This document shows, in pieces, positions 11,767 to 23,565 of a stretch of DNA of 64,000 nucleotides. The position numbers and the translations under genes were made by a program. The DNA comes from Atrina japonica (taxonomy: Eukaryota > Mollusca > Bivalvia > Pterioida > Pinnidae): NCBI GenBank assembly GCA_030159075.1, contig BROG01001148.1, positions 1 to 64,000 of the forward strand, written 5' to 3'. Position 1 is the stretch's first letter; each line of letters begins with the position of its first letter. The notes under the pieces are model-generated. The model was given only the letters and a program-made list of their open reading frames with translations. It was not told the origin of the DNA and did no database searches.

Positions 11767-11944
11767 TTATAATGATAATGTTGTAGTGATATTTGTGCTT
11801 TATATATACTTGTATTTCTCTACATGCATAGTATTCGATCCATTTACTTTAGGATTAAACACCTTTCACCTTTATCTCTGAGACCGAGTTCTCATGTTTG
11901 GAATTCTAATCACCGCTATCGAAACATTCAGTATAGTGAATACG

Positions 11945-12050
11945 TAGATGGTCAAGTGGTTAGGACGTCGTGCATGAGAGCCAGGCGATTTGTGTCGTAG
12001 ATCAAGGGTTCGAACCCCAACCGGGGCATGGTGAAATTATAGGTCTTATT
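11945..12050 (+). mobile_element. SINE tRNA-like head
   Basis: A-box-like TGGTCAAGTGGTTAGGACG and B-box GGTTCGAACCC, followed by CCGGGGCA. The segment leads into a (TA)n tail at 12066. It resembles a tRNA-derived SINE rather than a functional tRNA, because the cloverleaf arms do not pair well and the tail is a microsatellite. Confidence 0.65.
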
Positions 12051-12060
12051 CCTGTATTTG

Positions 12061-12171
<111 letters not shown>

Positions 12172-12242
12172 ACCATTATATCAATAGTTGTTTGATATAC
12201 TTCAAACGCAGGCAAATACCGTATAGAAAAAATGTTTTTTAC

Positions 12243-12349
12243 ATATGAGCCGTTGACCCATAGATACTGTATTTGTAACTTGTTGTCATACTGTAGTTCA
12301 AGAAGCTTGGCTTTTTTACGTCAAAACAATTGTCCCATCAAATCCACAC
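12243..12349 (-). pseudogene. DHDH copy 1, exon 5, frameshifted
   Basis: Acceptor TCCAG at 12350 and a GTAAAA donor. Compared with copy 2 exon 5 (131 nt), it has lost one base between GTGTGGAT and GATGGGACA, a few bases in the KNGAR region, and a block before the last codons. Entered in the phase of exon 4 it reads GVDLMGQLF and then TGA. The matching end segments (AACTACAGTATGACAACA) show it is the same exon, decayed. Confidence 0.8.
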
Positions 12350-13425
12350 CTGGAGGAATATTTTAATAACCACACACACAAATATCATATATTATATATT
12401 TATCGGTATTATAGAACAGTATGATATAAATATAATATTATATATATATATATATTAACAGGACCGACATATATATATATATATATATTCCAATACAATA
12501 TAAGTACACCATTATCAATAGTGCTCAACGCTCGGAGAAAAATTTTGATTTATCAAATCTTGAGGTTAATTGCTGTGACAAATACCATTTTACCCAAATT
12601 CATACTTTTATCGGTTTTAGAACAGTGTGATAAAATACAATATTAGAAAATATTAACAGGACCGACACCAAATGTTTTCCCCACAGGCCTCAATATTGAT
12701 TTACAAATCTTCAGGTCACTGTCACTCCCATGTTTATTATATCTGGGTCAAATCAGGCTTGATCAATAATTTTGATAACAAAAGTATAGGTTGCATTTGT
12801 ACATCGAATTTTCACTTGTTTACAACTCGTAGTATTCCGCGCCAAAGGAAAATATCCATTCTCATCTGACCTTTCCCCTTAAACCGTCAACCCGATAATT
12901 TGAAGAGTACTACTAATATTCATGTATCTTTTGTATAACCTTAATCTCACTTATTAATGGCAAAACTAACTTTTTCATTTAATGACCAATCAAGTCGCTG
13001 GGCTCATTTTACCCTCCGCACAACTTTAGGTGTCAAAAATGTCTCTGCCCATGTTGTAAACAAAGAGTGTCAAAAATGTCTGCGCCCATGTTGCAAACAA
13101 AGCTTGTATTTTCAAAAAGAGACATGCGCTATTTTCGCCGATTACCCGAGAAAGTCATGAATGGTCCATTAAAGTGATTTATATTAAGTACTTTGCAACG
13201 ATCATGTATTAAAATACTAAAAATATAAATTATGATTGTGAAAAAATTAGCATTTCCAGTATTGTTCTTAATACAACATTTAATCTGATAACACAATCAA
13301 CATCATTATATGAATATGAGAAATTTGTTGAACAATATATCATGAAATAAAATTTCTTTCCGACACAACGATTTCACAAATGATCTTTGTAGCTTTCTAA
13401 ACGAATTCTAAATGTATTTCAATGA

Positions 13426-13429
<4 letters not shown>

Positions 13430-13467
<38 letters not shown>
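13430..13467. repeat. (TA)n microsatellite
   Basis: About 19 TA units. Confidence 0.95.
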
Positions 13468-13470
<3 letters not shown>

Positions 13471-13639
13471 CTTGTCTCGTAGTTTTTTGGACCACCCCTA
13501 ATCCACCCAGATATCTGGAATTCGAGATAACCGAAATTTACTTGACGATCATTTATCCATTAATTAAAATCGGACCGGTTGTTCAACTTCGATATAACTG
13601 GAATTTCGACTCAACCGATTTCGACAAAAGGAGATTCAA

Positions 13640-13782
<143 letters not shown>

Positions 13783-13978
13783 TAACGTCTCCAGCAAATG
13801 ATTTAAAATATGATATTTTATTATGTTACATCGGTAGTTACGAAATACATAAATGGGTAAAACATATGTAAAACAGGAACTAATTCGATTGTCTTCATCG
13901 CTTGTTACATTTCGGGGATATCTTAGACAGTATACCTTGTATACCAACGTAAGCCTACATGTTATTATAAACACTTAC

Positions 13979-14234
13979 CGTCCTCATTAAGACTCCCGAA
14001 GGCTGTTATTGTTTGCGGCCTTTCGTTATTGAAAATTAAATTTGCGAACTGTACTGTGTAAATCCCCATACTCAACAGACACCCTCCACCCAAACTGCGA
14101 TCTGACAACCATGGTAAAAATTTACTTGCTGGCAAACACATTGTGACTGTAACTAGTTGTATTTCACCTAGACCATTTGTTTGGATTTCTTTTGCAATAT
14201 CTGCATAGATGGGAAAACATCTAGACCAGAGTGC
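13979..14234 (-). pseudogene. DHDH copy 1, exon 4
   Basis: Open for 85 codons plus one base. It contains ALWSRCFPIYADIAKEI, the glycine-rich GGGCLLSMGIYTVQF (Ser where the family has the active-site Asp) and ITAFGSLNEDG. Donor GTAAGT, acceptor TTTCAG. Confidence 0.85.
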
Positions 14235-14309
14235 CTGAAACAAAAGTACGGATGAGGTTTACAAGTTATGATTTTTATGGCGTTACCTGTTCGATAGCGA
14301 GTCGTCTGT

Positions 14310-14515
14310 ATCAATTGTAACGAGGATCTGTTCCTCGCTTATTTCATTTGAATTTGACAGTGGGCTCACGTCGGGTGTAACCGGTCAACAGGGGATTCTT
14401 ACTCCTCCATGGCAACTGATCCTACCTCTGGATTTTCAGAGGTCCGTGTTTGTCTAATGATCACCAGATTTGTTTATGCATTCTGAAGATTTATACTTCG
14501 ATATCTGAATTTTTT
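14310..14515 (+). mobile_element. retroelement tail repeat (family T)
   Basis: The family phrase order is TCCTCGCTTATTTCATTTGA, GGGCTCACGTCGGGTGTAAC, CGGTCAACAGGGG, TACTCCTCCATGG, GATCCTACCTCTGGATTTTC, GAGGTCCGTGTTTGTC, then GAAGATTTATACTTCGATATCTGA. Other copies lie at 16910-17005, 17990-18075, 19206-19375, 19965-20045 (5' part), 26760-26840 (-), 56545-56675, 59755-59935 (-) and 62045-62222 (-). At 62 kb it adjoins a Penelope-type RT fragment, so it is probably the 3' tail of that element. Confidence 0.65.
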
Positions 14516-14921
14516 GCGATCACTTATAGATTCTGAATGTTAATATAATGGAAACATATACAATAAGATAAGCGTAATGGAAGCATATACAATAACATAC
14601 GAGGCCAAGTAAACATGTACTGTATAAGAAACAAAGTCTTAAAAATTATCTAGGGATTTAAATAACGACAAGATTTATATCAGAAGTACACCGGAATTTT
14701 TTACCGATTAATGGACAAGAACAGAACCCTCCAAAAACTGGACAAAATTATTGGTGCGAGTGAAGGGAAGTTGTACTGTATCTATAATGGCTGTCATTAA
14801 GTTTCACTGGAAGGATTTTTTTCATATCTTAATTCTTATCTCTGTTTTGTAGATAATATATGTAACCATGACAACAGATTTTGTAAAGTTATCGATACTT
14901 ATAAGATGCAACAACACAATG

Positions 14922-14922
<1 letters not shown>

Positions 14923-15014
<92 letters not shown>
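14923..15014. repeat. (TA)n microsatellite
   Basis: About 46 TA units, ending next to the inverted-repeat element that starts at 15028. Confidence 0.95.
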
Positions 15015-15016
<2 letters not shown>

Positions 15017-15027
15017 TATCTCATAAA

Positions 15028-15658
15028 AGGGTGTTTCAAAAAACATGTCTCCACTTCAAATGTCCATATCCTTTGCACAGACATATGATAATAAATTCAA
15101 AAATTGAAAGTTCATTGGAATGAGAATTTGATTGACAATTTATGATCAATTTAATCCAAAAGCTATGTGGTCAGAACTTATTTTATGACGTCATCGATGA
15201 TGTCATAGATTAGCATAATTTTGGTTTACTACCAAACTTGATGACAAGAACTTGAAGAAGAACCTTCATTTCGATGCTGTTAAATTTTATTTTTAGCATA
15301 CCCAACATGCCCAAATTATCTTTACGACTTAAAACAGGCAATAAGGATAAAATTGGAAGGATTCCATTGGATACACGTGAAAATTGTACCCACAACTTCC
15401 TGGACAGGTTAGAGTTAGTGGTAGAGAAAACAGTGGACATTTGGAATATGTAATGAAAAATGACGTTTAACTGGTAAATTTCCAATCATTTAGAATGTTG
15501 CTCCCCTGAATGATATTTAATGTGTATGCATTAAAAGTTATATACCATAGAAATTGTTATGAAAGTCTCTTTAATATGGTATATACCTTATATTGATATG
15601 TAGCTTGTAACTTATTCTGTTGAACGGTAAAGTCGGGACATGTTTTTTGGAGCACCCT
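15028..15658. mobile_element. non-autonomous DNA transposon with 20-bp terminal inverted repeats
   Basis: Left end AGGGTGTTTCAAAAAACATG (15028 on) and right end CATGTTTTTTGGAGCACCCT (to 15658) are imperfect inverted repeats, about 630 bp apart. A 91-codon frame inside (15210-15485, -) resembles nothing I know. The AGGGTG ends recall Tc1/mariner-like elements, but no transposase is visible. Confidence 0.6.
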
Positions 15659-16244
15659 GTATAATCTGTGCGTTATGCAGCTCATAGCAGATCACATTGA
15701 TATTTTATACGTAACACGTATAATGAAGCCTAACGGAGATTTGATTGGCTAATGTACAGCAAACTGAACTACTTTTATTCACTATCTACGCAGACTTCAT
15801 TTATCTGAAGGTTAGCAATGACGTCACTTGGTGTTTGTGACGTAACGTGAACGGGGATAATAGAATAAAACATGTTGCGTAGATAATTTTAAGATTTTGT
15901 TGTATTTAAGTTGTCAATTTTGCTAAATTCAACAACTGATAAATTATGCTTAGATTTTAATAATTAAAAATACAGGCTTATTGTTAAAATATAAGCAATA
16001 TCTACAATATGTTTTATGCACTTATTTCTGCGCAAGTATATCACTTAGATCTAGTTGGAACAATTTTGTCAACTCGACAGAAAGGAAAATATAAATTTTC
16101 ATCCCCACTCATCAGAAAATGCCGTTTCAATTTTATATCTTAGATCATATGATAAAAAGTATCTGTCAAACTTTTTCATTCACATCACATTTATGATACT
16201 CGCTATCAACTTTTTGTGTGTTGTCCTTATTAAAACCGACTTAC

Positions 16245-16408
16245 TTCCATAAAGAACTTCTTGTTCTTTTTTGCAGTATGGAACACTTCTATTGCTTGCT
16301 TTGTATTGATCGCCATCGGCTTTTCACACAAAACATGGTGTCCAGCATTTAACATCTGCTTTGAAAGTTGTACGTGTATATTGTTTAAAACGCCGATATA
16401 AACCACAT
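16245..16408 (-). pseudogene. DHDH copy 1, exon 3
   Basis: Acceptor CAG, donor GTAAGT, 164 nt. The peptide VVYIGVLNNIHVQLSKQM leads to HHVLCEKPMAINTKQ and ends KKFFME. The Glu-Lys-Pro motif is intact. Confidence 0.85.
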
Positions 16409-17214
16409 CTGGTGAAATGGATATATATATATATCTATACTCATTATATACGAGTGAGGACATTTTACGTATTACATGCATCTGTAAACAAACAATTACC
16501 ATTCTGAGTTCAATACGTATAGGTTATATCAAATATAAATGTTGAAATATTTACTCCCGAGGTTTTGGCGCGGTCCTTCTCCGCGCTAAGTACAAGAGTT
16601 TATACATTTCAAGATATACATTCAGTAACCTTTTAATTATATAGCCCTATCAATGAAACAATGGTCATAATTTGAAATATTGTATTTAATTTTCCACAAA
16701 ACACAATATTACCAAATTTTTGCGGAACATGTTATTGTTAGTCTATAGCGCGTATGAATAGAAGGGATGTACGGTATATTGACATTTTACTATTTTACAA
16801 AATATGATCCTGTATTATTCTGTATTCTTACGCTTTATTACATACATTGCCTTTAAAACTACGAGAAGGCCCTCTTATCAAAATTATAAATTTGAGAGTG
16901 ACCTCTGTAGCCGAGTCATCAATGTATCGCGCTTTAAACCATGATTTCCGGAAGTTCGTGTTTGTCCAATATCGGATATCTGCATCCTGAACATCCTAAA
17001 GATATTACCAACAGAAAATCTTTATATGCTTTAGAACTCTCATTACAATGGCAAAAGTATATTGCAAACGTCTTTATTTCGGTTACTCCACCTTATTAAA
17101 AGCAACGTCCACGTACAATATATCTTCAATTTACTGAATTATAGAGTAAACAACTTAAATCACTAGAGTAGAGATATTAAAGTATTTTTACATAAAACAA
17201 TGCCGGAAACTTAC

Positions 17215-17326
17215 CGATATCCTTGTTATCCGCCAGTTTGTTATAGGAACAATAGGCAAGTTTTATGCCAAATGTAGCTGCAAACATATCAGCTCTTTCT
17301 TGTGATCGAGAGGCTACTGCTACTAT
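17215..17326 (-). pseudogene. DHDH copy 1, exon 2
   Basis: 112 nt. The peptide IVAVASRSQERADMFAATFG, then AYCSYNKLADNKDIG, is the second beta-alpha unit of the NADP-binding domain, with VASRS in the usual place for binding the cofactor phosphate. Confidence 0.85.
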
Positions 17327-17390
17327 CTGCAATGAAAATATACCAATATGTATATATTAATCAAATAAAGATAAGAATTTGTACTCTACA

Positions 17391-17704
17391 ACAACAACTA
17401 CTACTGCTATTACTATACTACTAATACTTCTGCTACTACTACTACCACACCACCACTACTATTACTGTACTACTACTACTACTACTACTACCACACCACC
17501 ACTACTATTACTATACTACTACTACTACTACTACCACACCACCACCACTATTACTATACTACTACTACTGCTGCTGCTACTTCTACTACTGCTACTTGTA
17601 CTCTGGTATTTTCCGATTCACGTAAGATGGCGGGGCGGAGTAACACATTTCGGTTACGACAATCTGCATGGGAAAAACGTTTTATTCATCACTGGATACT
17701 CTCT

Positions 17705-17794
<90 letters not shown>
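17391..17794. repeat. trinucleotide arrays (ACT/CAC then AAT)
   Basis: 17391-17600 is an ACT/ACC repeat and 17706-17794 an AAT repeat, in copy 1 intron 1 next to exon 1. Open frames across it are repeat artefacts. Confidence 0.9.
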
Positions 17795-17827
17795 AGGCTA
17801 ATTACTGCATTTTAACAAATTCTCTAC

Positions 17828-17917
17828 CTCGTTTTCTCCTGGAGGTAAAGTCTGGAGTGCAGCACAGAAATCATTACATATGGAACCAGTTCCGCATATT
17901 CCCCATCGAAGTGTCAT
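17828..17917 (-). pseudogene. DHDH copy 1, exon 1
   Basis: Starts MTLRWGICGTGSICNDFCAA and ends LPPGENE, then GTAGAG. A CAG acceptor (17927-17925) seven bases before the ATG implies an upstream non-coding 5' exon that I cannot locate. Confidence 0.85.
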
Positions 17918-18189
17918 TGTTGTACTGAAAGAATGAAAATTCTACATACAGTTGATAATGCATAGAGGTGTCTAACTTTTACTGCCCATGTTTGTCTAAG
18001 ATTTCTTATATTGTCTCATTACTTGCCTAGACATCCTGAGGAGTAATACTTCGATGTCTGTGATATTTGTAATGGACAAACCAGGCATATTGGAAAAATA
18101 AAAGTACATGTATTCAGAAATAAAATAAACCATGACAGGGCTACATGCTTTTTGTGGGCACAAAAATATAAGAGCTTAGGTAATGCAAG

Positions 18190-18395
18190 GTAAAACGTTT
18201 TATCTGTACAAATATTTTAAACATAATACCAAAGTTACCATGCCCAAGACGATCGTTTCTGTCAATTAGACTTCATCAGCTGAGCTCCAATTTAAATGTA
18301 TATGTATTTTATAAAGAGAAAGTGGTATCACACAAGGTCAAATAATAAATCTAAAAGTATAGCCGAAATCCGTCTAAGAGTAACCACTGTAAAAA
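18190..18395 (-). ncRNA. hammerhead-ribozyme-like motif, best-preserved copy with flanks
   Basis: Core on the - strand at 18285-18242: GCTCAG, CTGATGA, AGTC-TAATT-GACA, GAAA, CGATCGTC, TTGGGC. Stem I pairs over six positions (two G-U), stem III is ACG/CGT. The upstream part of the repeat reads CAGTGGTTACTCTTAGACGG, CTTGTGTGATACCACTTTCT; the downstream end is TAACTTTGGTATTATG. It lies about 270 bp upstream of DHDH copy 1 in the intergenic space. Confidence 0.65.
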
Positions 18396-18839
18396 TAATT
18401 TAAAAATAAATTTTTGGAAAATAGCAATATTTGTTTTGGTTTTTGATAGAACCCGGATATGTCACTTTACCTTGGTAGACCTGTATTATGAAATATTGCA
18501 CAGACGCTTCAGAAAGTCCTGATATTTTCCAAATATACATGTAATTACAAATTACTAAAATATTATCCGTAATGTTTTCCTGTACCTGTATCTGTCGTAC
18601 CTTTATCTGTCTTACCTGTGATTGTTTCTGATCCAGGTATCCCACTAGAGTGCGTATCAAATCGCAAACAAAGTAACTGTACATAACAAAGGTCAGTATC
18701 TCTGTTACTATCGACCATTTAACGCCGCTTTAACTCTTTGATAACATCAACATGTTTCGATTTAAAGGCCAATGTCCTTCATTTAACCTTTTAGGATGTA
18801 AAATGTGAGAGGTATATATGAATGCAAATATAAAGAAAA

Positions 18840-19025
18840 ATAACAAGAAAAGTCTTTACTACAGTAAAACCTGTTTTAGCGACCATCTGTGTATAAAGAC
18901 CAACTGGTCACAAAGATCGTTTATTGCTGTCACCAATAGTACCATTTGTGTACAAATCAACTTCTATATAAAGACCACCTCCCTATAAAGACTGGTTTCC
19001 CTGTACCCTAAGGAGGTCGTTACTG
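18840..19025 (+). repeat. dispersed repeat (CAGTAAAACCTGTTT ... GACCACC)
   Basis: The segment TACAGTAAAACCTGTTTTAG to TATAAAGACTGGTTTCCC recurs in the opposite sense at 38890-39012. Ends show a short inversion (CTACAGTAA / TTACTGTAG), so it may be a MITE. Confidence 0.55.
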
Positions 19026-19478
19026 TAGTTTTTTTTACAGTTCACATAGCAATAGATCATATATACTTTTTTCATACATATTACGAAAAAAGAAAAAAAA
19101 TTATCTTTTATTTTCCTTTTCCAATCTTAATGTATTATAGAGATCATTGATTCCTAAAGTAAAGTTGATTGTTGAATAGTCTTTTTACTGATTATAATGA
19201 AGAATATATTTCATTTGACACATGGCTGGTGTGACAAGTCGACATGGGATGCTTTCTCTACCATCTGATTACACCTAGGATTTTCCGAGGTCTGTGTGTG
19301 TCCAATTTTCTCCTGGCTTGTATATTGTTTACTGAACCTTCTTACGACCAATACTTTGGTATCTATGACTTTTTGAATTATTATTGAACTTTCAATTTTA
19401 TGAACGTTATCATCGGAAAGACGTTTAGTGTCACCTGGTGAAGTAAAGTGAAAGTTTAATATCCCACCGGTATACCAT

Positions 19479-19742
19479 CTACTGACAAAACTGTCTCTTT
19501 GATCTCGTTGTTGTTGGTTCGTTGAATTGTTGTTTAACGTAGTAATGTCTTTGTTCTCTTAAGCTCTTCAGTTTGTGTCGTAACGTGATACCCTGCTTCG
19601 AACATACACGATCTCTAATATGTACCCCAGAATCTATAATCACAGTATCATTTCTGCTGGCTGCATTTCCAAGTGCAAATTCTAGGTCTACAGGGGTCAC
19701 TCCAGGACAATGACATATCCAATATAACAGCCAATAATACAT
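19479..19742 (-). CDS. unrecognised 87-codon open frame, possible exon or retroelement piece
   Basis: The frame has codon use more like coding DNA than its surroundings and a fairly charged C-terminal half: GVTPVDLEFALGNAASRN, then VHIRDRVCSKQGITLRHKLK, ending RSKRQFCQ and TAG. There is no clear splice site at its start and no known domain. It may be a terminal exon of a gene whose other exons I cannot see, or part of a mobile element. Not tied to its neighbours. Confidence 0.3.
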   Translation of the reverse strand: MYYWLLYWICHCPGVTPVDLEFALGNAASRNDTVIIDSGVHIRDRVCSKQGITLRHKLKSLREQRHYYVKQQFNEPTTTRSKRQFCQ

Positions 19743-19855
19743 AAATTCATTTAAATTAAAATGTTATTCGAAACCTAAAAGTAATTTATATATTTGATGA
19801 TACATTTATACGTCTTCATTAATAAACTTTTTATATCATGAGTGTCACAAGGATA

Positions 19856-19867
19856 CTCTCTCTCTCA

Positions 19868-19932
<65 letters not shown>
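19856..19932. repeat. (CT)n microsatellite
   Basis: About 36 CT units, directly followed by a partial copy of the family T retroelement tail (19965-20045). Confidence 0.95.
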
Positions 19933-19936
<4 letters not shown>

Positions 19937-20869
19937 GTCTTTTCGTTGGTGTTTGTTGAGACGTCTGTACCAATTGTGACGAAGACTCGTTCCTTACGTA
20001 TTTTATTTGGATTTGGCTGTGGACTCACGGCGGGTGTGACCGAGGTAGAAAGGGTTATATCCTAGTATATGGTATTTATTTAGCATTATATTTTATTTTA
20101 TTCCGCATAGGCTTAAATTTTTTTCTATATATATTTTATTATAAAACTACTATATTCCGAATAAGTCTAACTGCGGAATTACTGAGGACTGTAATAACAA
20201 TACTATTATATGAAATAAGAAGTACAAAGGACCGTTATGTCAATAAATTTGTCAATTCTTGACAATAGTCGAGGTGGGAAGGTTATGTTTTGGTATATGG
20301 TTTTTATTAAGCATTATACTTTATATTATTTTATTCGGCATAGCATTAATTATTTTCTGTATCTGTTTTGATGCTTAAGCAAGCCACTCCGCTTCTCTGG
20401 TTGTATATCTTTCTAAATCCGTTTTTGTTTAGGGTTTGTAGTATTTGACTAGATCGTGTTATATATGTTCTTTCTATTTGGTAAAATATCGTATATATTT
20501 CTAAGGCACTCCTCCTATTTTTTCCTTGTTATATACTGATGTATATTTTGTAACACATGATATACATATAATTATTTATCATATATAATTTCATTAAAGT
20601 TTACTATTAGTTTAATAATCCATTAGCGAAATATCTGGTGAATGTATACTTATATATGGTGTACTTGTGTACGCGGAAATATGCATGTGTCGTTAAAGTT
20701 GTGACGAAATTGCTCGTGACGTAACTGATAAACATCTAGAAACATTTGCCATGAAGCTACAATATATTGTCGTATTTCACTTGATAAAGGCCAAGGGGAC
20801 GAAAATTTGTGAATATTGAGTGTTTTACTGTTTTTTTCGCATAACTATACTTTCCTTTGGAGGACATTG

Positions 20870-21210
20870 GTTGTTTGTTTATTGTTGTTTAACGTCCCAC
20901 TCAAGAATATTTCACTCATATGGAGACGTCACCAAATGCCGGCGAAGGGGTTCAAATTTTGGCCTATGCTCGGCACTTACGGCCATTGGGCAGTGAGGGT
21001 TCTTTAACGTGCCGACACCTACTGTGACACGGGACCTCGGTTTTTACTGTCTCATCCCTGGCTGGACTCGAACTCATGATCAAGAGTCGAGCGCGCGACC
21101 GACTGAGCCAGGCCGGCTCTGGAACACGAAATGGTCAGTTTTACTAAAACCATTCTGATAAATAAACATTACCTTGTCAGCCGAATGGCCATGATGTAGG
21201 GTGTGTTTGA
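20870..21210 (-). mobile_element. SINE with extra 5' flank, bounded by a 13-bp target duplication
   Basis: The SINE body runs from GTTGTTTAACGTCCCACTCA (about 20880) to a tRNA-like head ending near 21120 (on the - strand GAGCCGGCCTGGCTCAGTCG and a B-box-like GTTCGAGTCC). A further 90 bp (21121-21210) also flanks the SINE at 51618-51838. TTGGAGGACATTG occurs at 20857-20869 and 21211-21223, so SINE plus flank appear to have inserted together. Confidence 0.7.
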
Positions 21211-21689
21211 TTGGAGGACATTGAATTTTATTGGATAAATTGAAATGATCAAATAGATTGTATAATGAAAAATATACAGTACTGTTCCAGTTTTCACTGA
21301 TAACTGTAAAATGTGTTTATTTTGAGGATTCATGGCTTTACAAGTGTATTTTGAAATTCATAATTTAATTTGTTATCTACAAGTGTCTAAGTGCCCAATA
21401 TTGTTTTGAATACTGTAAACGTGTATATTTCCGAGTGTTGTTAATTTTCTTATACAATCCATACAAGTGGGATTATTTTACGCGATGTAACACCTTACTG
21501 TGAGCAGTCATGTATTAGACGATGATTCATAGCACAACTATAGGAATGATTTTTGGTAAACATAGCTAATGCCCCTTTAAATTACCTCCACGCGAAAATT
21601 TGCACATTTATAGTAAATAATGCAATATCAAGGGTGAATGGAAATAAATAAGTCAGATTAGGGGTAGGGAATTTTATGTGTATATATTT

Positions 21690-23565
21690 TCTAAATGTTA
21701 TTTGGTTGGTGTTGTTGTTACGACTGCTTGGTGTTGTTGTTGTTGGTGTTACAACAGCTTGGTGTTACGACTGCTTGGTGTTGTTGGTGGTGTTACAACT
21801 GATCGGTGTTATTATTGGTGTTACAACTGCTTGGTGTTGTTCTTGGTGTTACAACTGCTTGGTGTTGTTGTTGGTGTTACAACGGCTTGGTATTGTTGGT
21901 GTTACAACTGCTTGATGTTGTTGTTGGTGTTAGAACTGCTTGGTGTTGTTGTTGGTGTTACAACTGCTTTGTGTTGTTGTTGGTGTAACGGTTGCTTGGT
22001 GTTGTTGTTAGTGTTACAACTGCTTTGTGTTGTTGTTAGTGTTACGGTTGCTTGGTGTTGTTGTTGGTGTAACGGTTGCTTAGTGTTGTTGTTGGTGTTA
22101 CAACTGCTTGGTGTTGTTGTTGGTGTCACAACTGCTTGGTGTTGTTGTTGGTGTTACAACTGCTTGGTGTTGTTGTTGGTGTTACAACTGCTTGGTGTTT
22201 TTGGTGTTACAACTGCTTGATGTTGTTGTTGGTGTTACAACTGCTTGCTGTTGTTGTTGATGTTACAACTGCTTGGTGTTGTTGTTGGTGTCACAACTGC
22301 TTGGTGTTGTTGTTGGTGTTACAACTGCTTGGTGTTGTTGTTGGTGTTACAACTGCTTGGTCTCGTTTTGGTGTTACAACTGCTTGGTCTCGTTGTTGGT
22401 TTTACAACTGCTTGGTGTTGTTGTTGGTGTTACAACTGCTTGGTGTTGTTGTTGGTGTTATAACTGCTTGGTGTTGTTGTTGGTGTTACAACTGCTTGGT
22501 GTTGTTGTTCGTGTTACGACTGCTTGGTGTTATTATTGGTGTTACAACTGTTTGGTGTTACGACTGCTTGGTGTTTTTGTTGGTGTTACAATTGCTTGGT
22601 GTTGTTGTTGGTGTTACAACTGCTTGGTGTTGTTGTTGGTGTTACAACGGCTTGGTATTGTTGGTGTTACAACTGCTTGATGTTGTTAATGTTACAACTG
22701 CTTGGTGTTGTTGTTGGTGTTACAACTGCTTTGTGTTGTTGTTGGTGTTACGACTGCTTGGTGTTGTTGTTTGTGTTACGATTTCTTGGTGTTGTTGTTG
22801 GTGTTACAACTGCTTGGTGTTGTTGTTTGTGTTACGATTACTTGGTATTGTTGTTGGTGTTACAACTGCTTGGTATTGTTGTTGCTGTTACGACTGCTTG
22901 GTGTTGTTGTTTGTGTTACAACTGCTTCGTGTTGTTTTTTATGTTACAACTGCTTAGTGTTGTTGTAGGTGTTACAACTTCTTGGTGTTGTTGTTTGTGT
23001 TACAACTGCTTGGTGTCGTTGTTTGTGTTACAACTGGCTGGTTTTGTTGTTGGTGTTACAACTGCTTGGTGTTGTTGTTGGTGTTACAACTACTTGGTGT
23101 TGCTGTTGGTGTTACAAGTGCTTGGTGTTGTGGTTGGTGTTACGGTTGCTTGGTCTCGTTGTTGGTGTTAGAACTGCTTGGTGTTGTTGTTTGTGTTACA
23201 ACTGCTTGGTGTTGTTGTTGGTGTTACAACTGCTTGGTGTTGTTGTTGGCGTTACAAGTGCTTGGTGTTGGTGTTACAACTGCTTGGTGTTGTTGGTGAT
23301 ACAACTACTTGGTGTTGTTGTTGGTGTTACAACTGCTTGGTTTTTTGTTGATGTTACGACTGCTTGGTCTCGTTGTTGGTGTTACAACTGCTTGGTTACA
23401 ACTGTTTGGTGTTGTTGTTGCTGTTACGACTGCTTGGTGTTATTAATGGTGTTACAACTGCTTGCTGTTGTTGTTGGTGTTACAACTGCTTGCTGTTGTT
23501 GTTTGTGTTACAACTGCTTGGTGTTGTTGTTTGTGTTATGACTGCTTGGTGTTGTTGTTGATGAT
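21690..23565. repeat. 28-bp minisatellite, about 66 units
   Basis: The unit is TTGGTGTTGTTGTTGGTGTT plus ACAACTGC, with point variants (ACGACTGC, ACGGTTGC) and units lacking a GTT. Because 28 is not a multiple of 3 and the unit holds no stop, all three + frames stay open for long stretches, up to 293 codons. The encoded strings of LLVLQLLGVVVGVTTA and WCCCWCYNC are artefacts. Confidence 0.95.

Noticed and set aside
11945..12035. Possible tRNA gene on the + strand
   Set aside because: It has A and B boxes but poor cloverleaf pairing and runs into a (TA)n tail; better read as a SINE head.
21690..23565. Overlapping open frames of 60 to 293 codons in all three + frames, plus a - strand one
   Set aside because: They come from a stop-free 28-bp tandem unit whose length is not a multiple of three.
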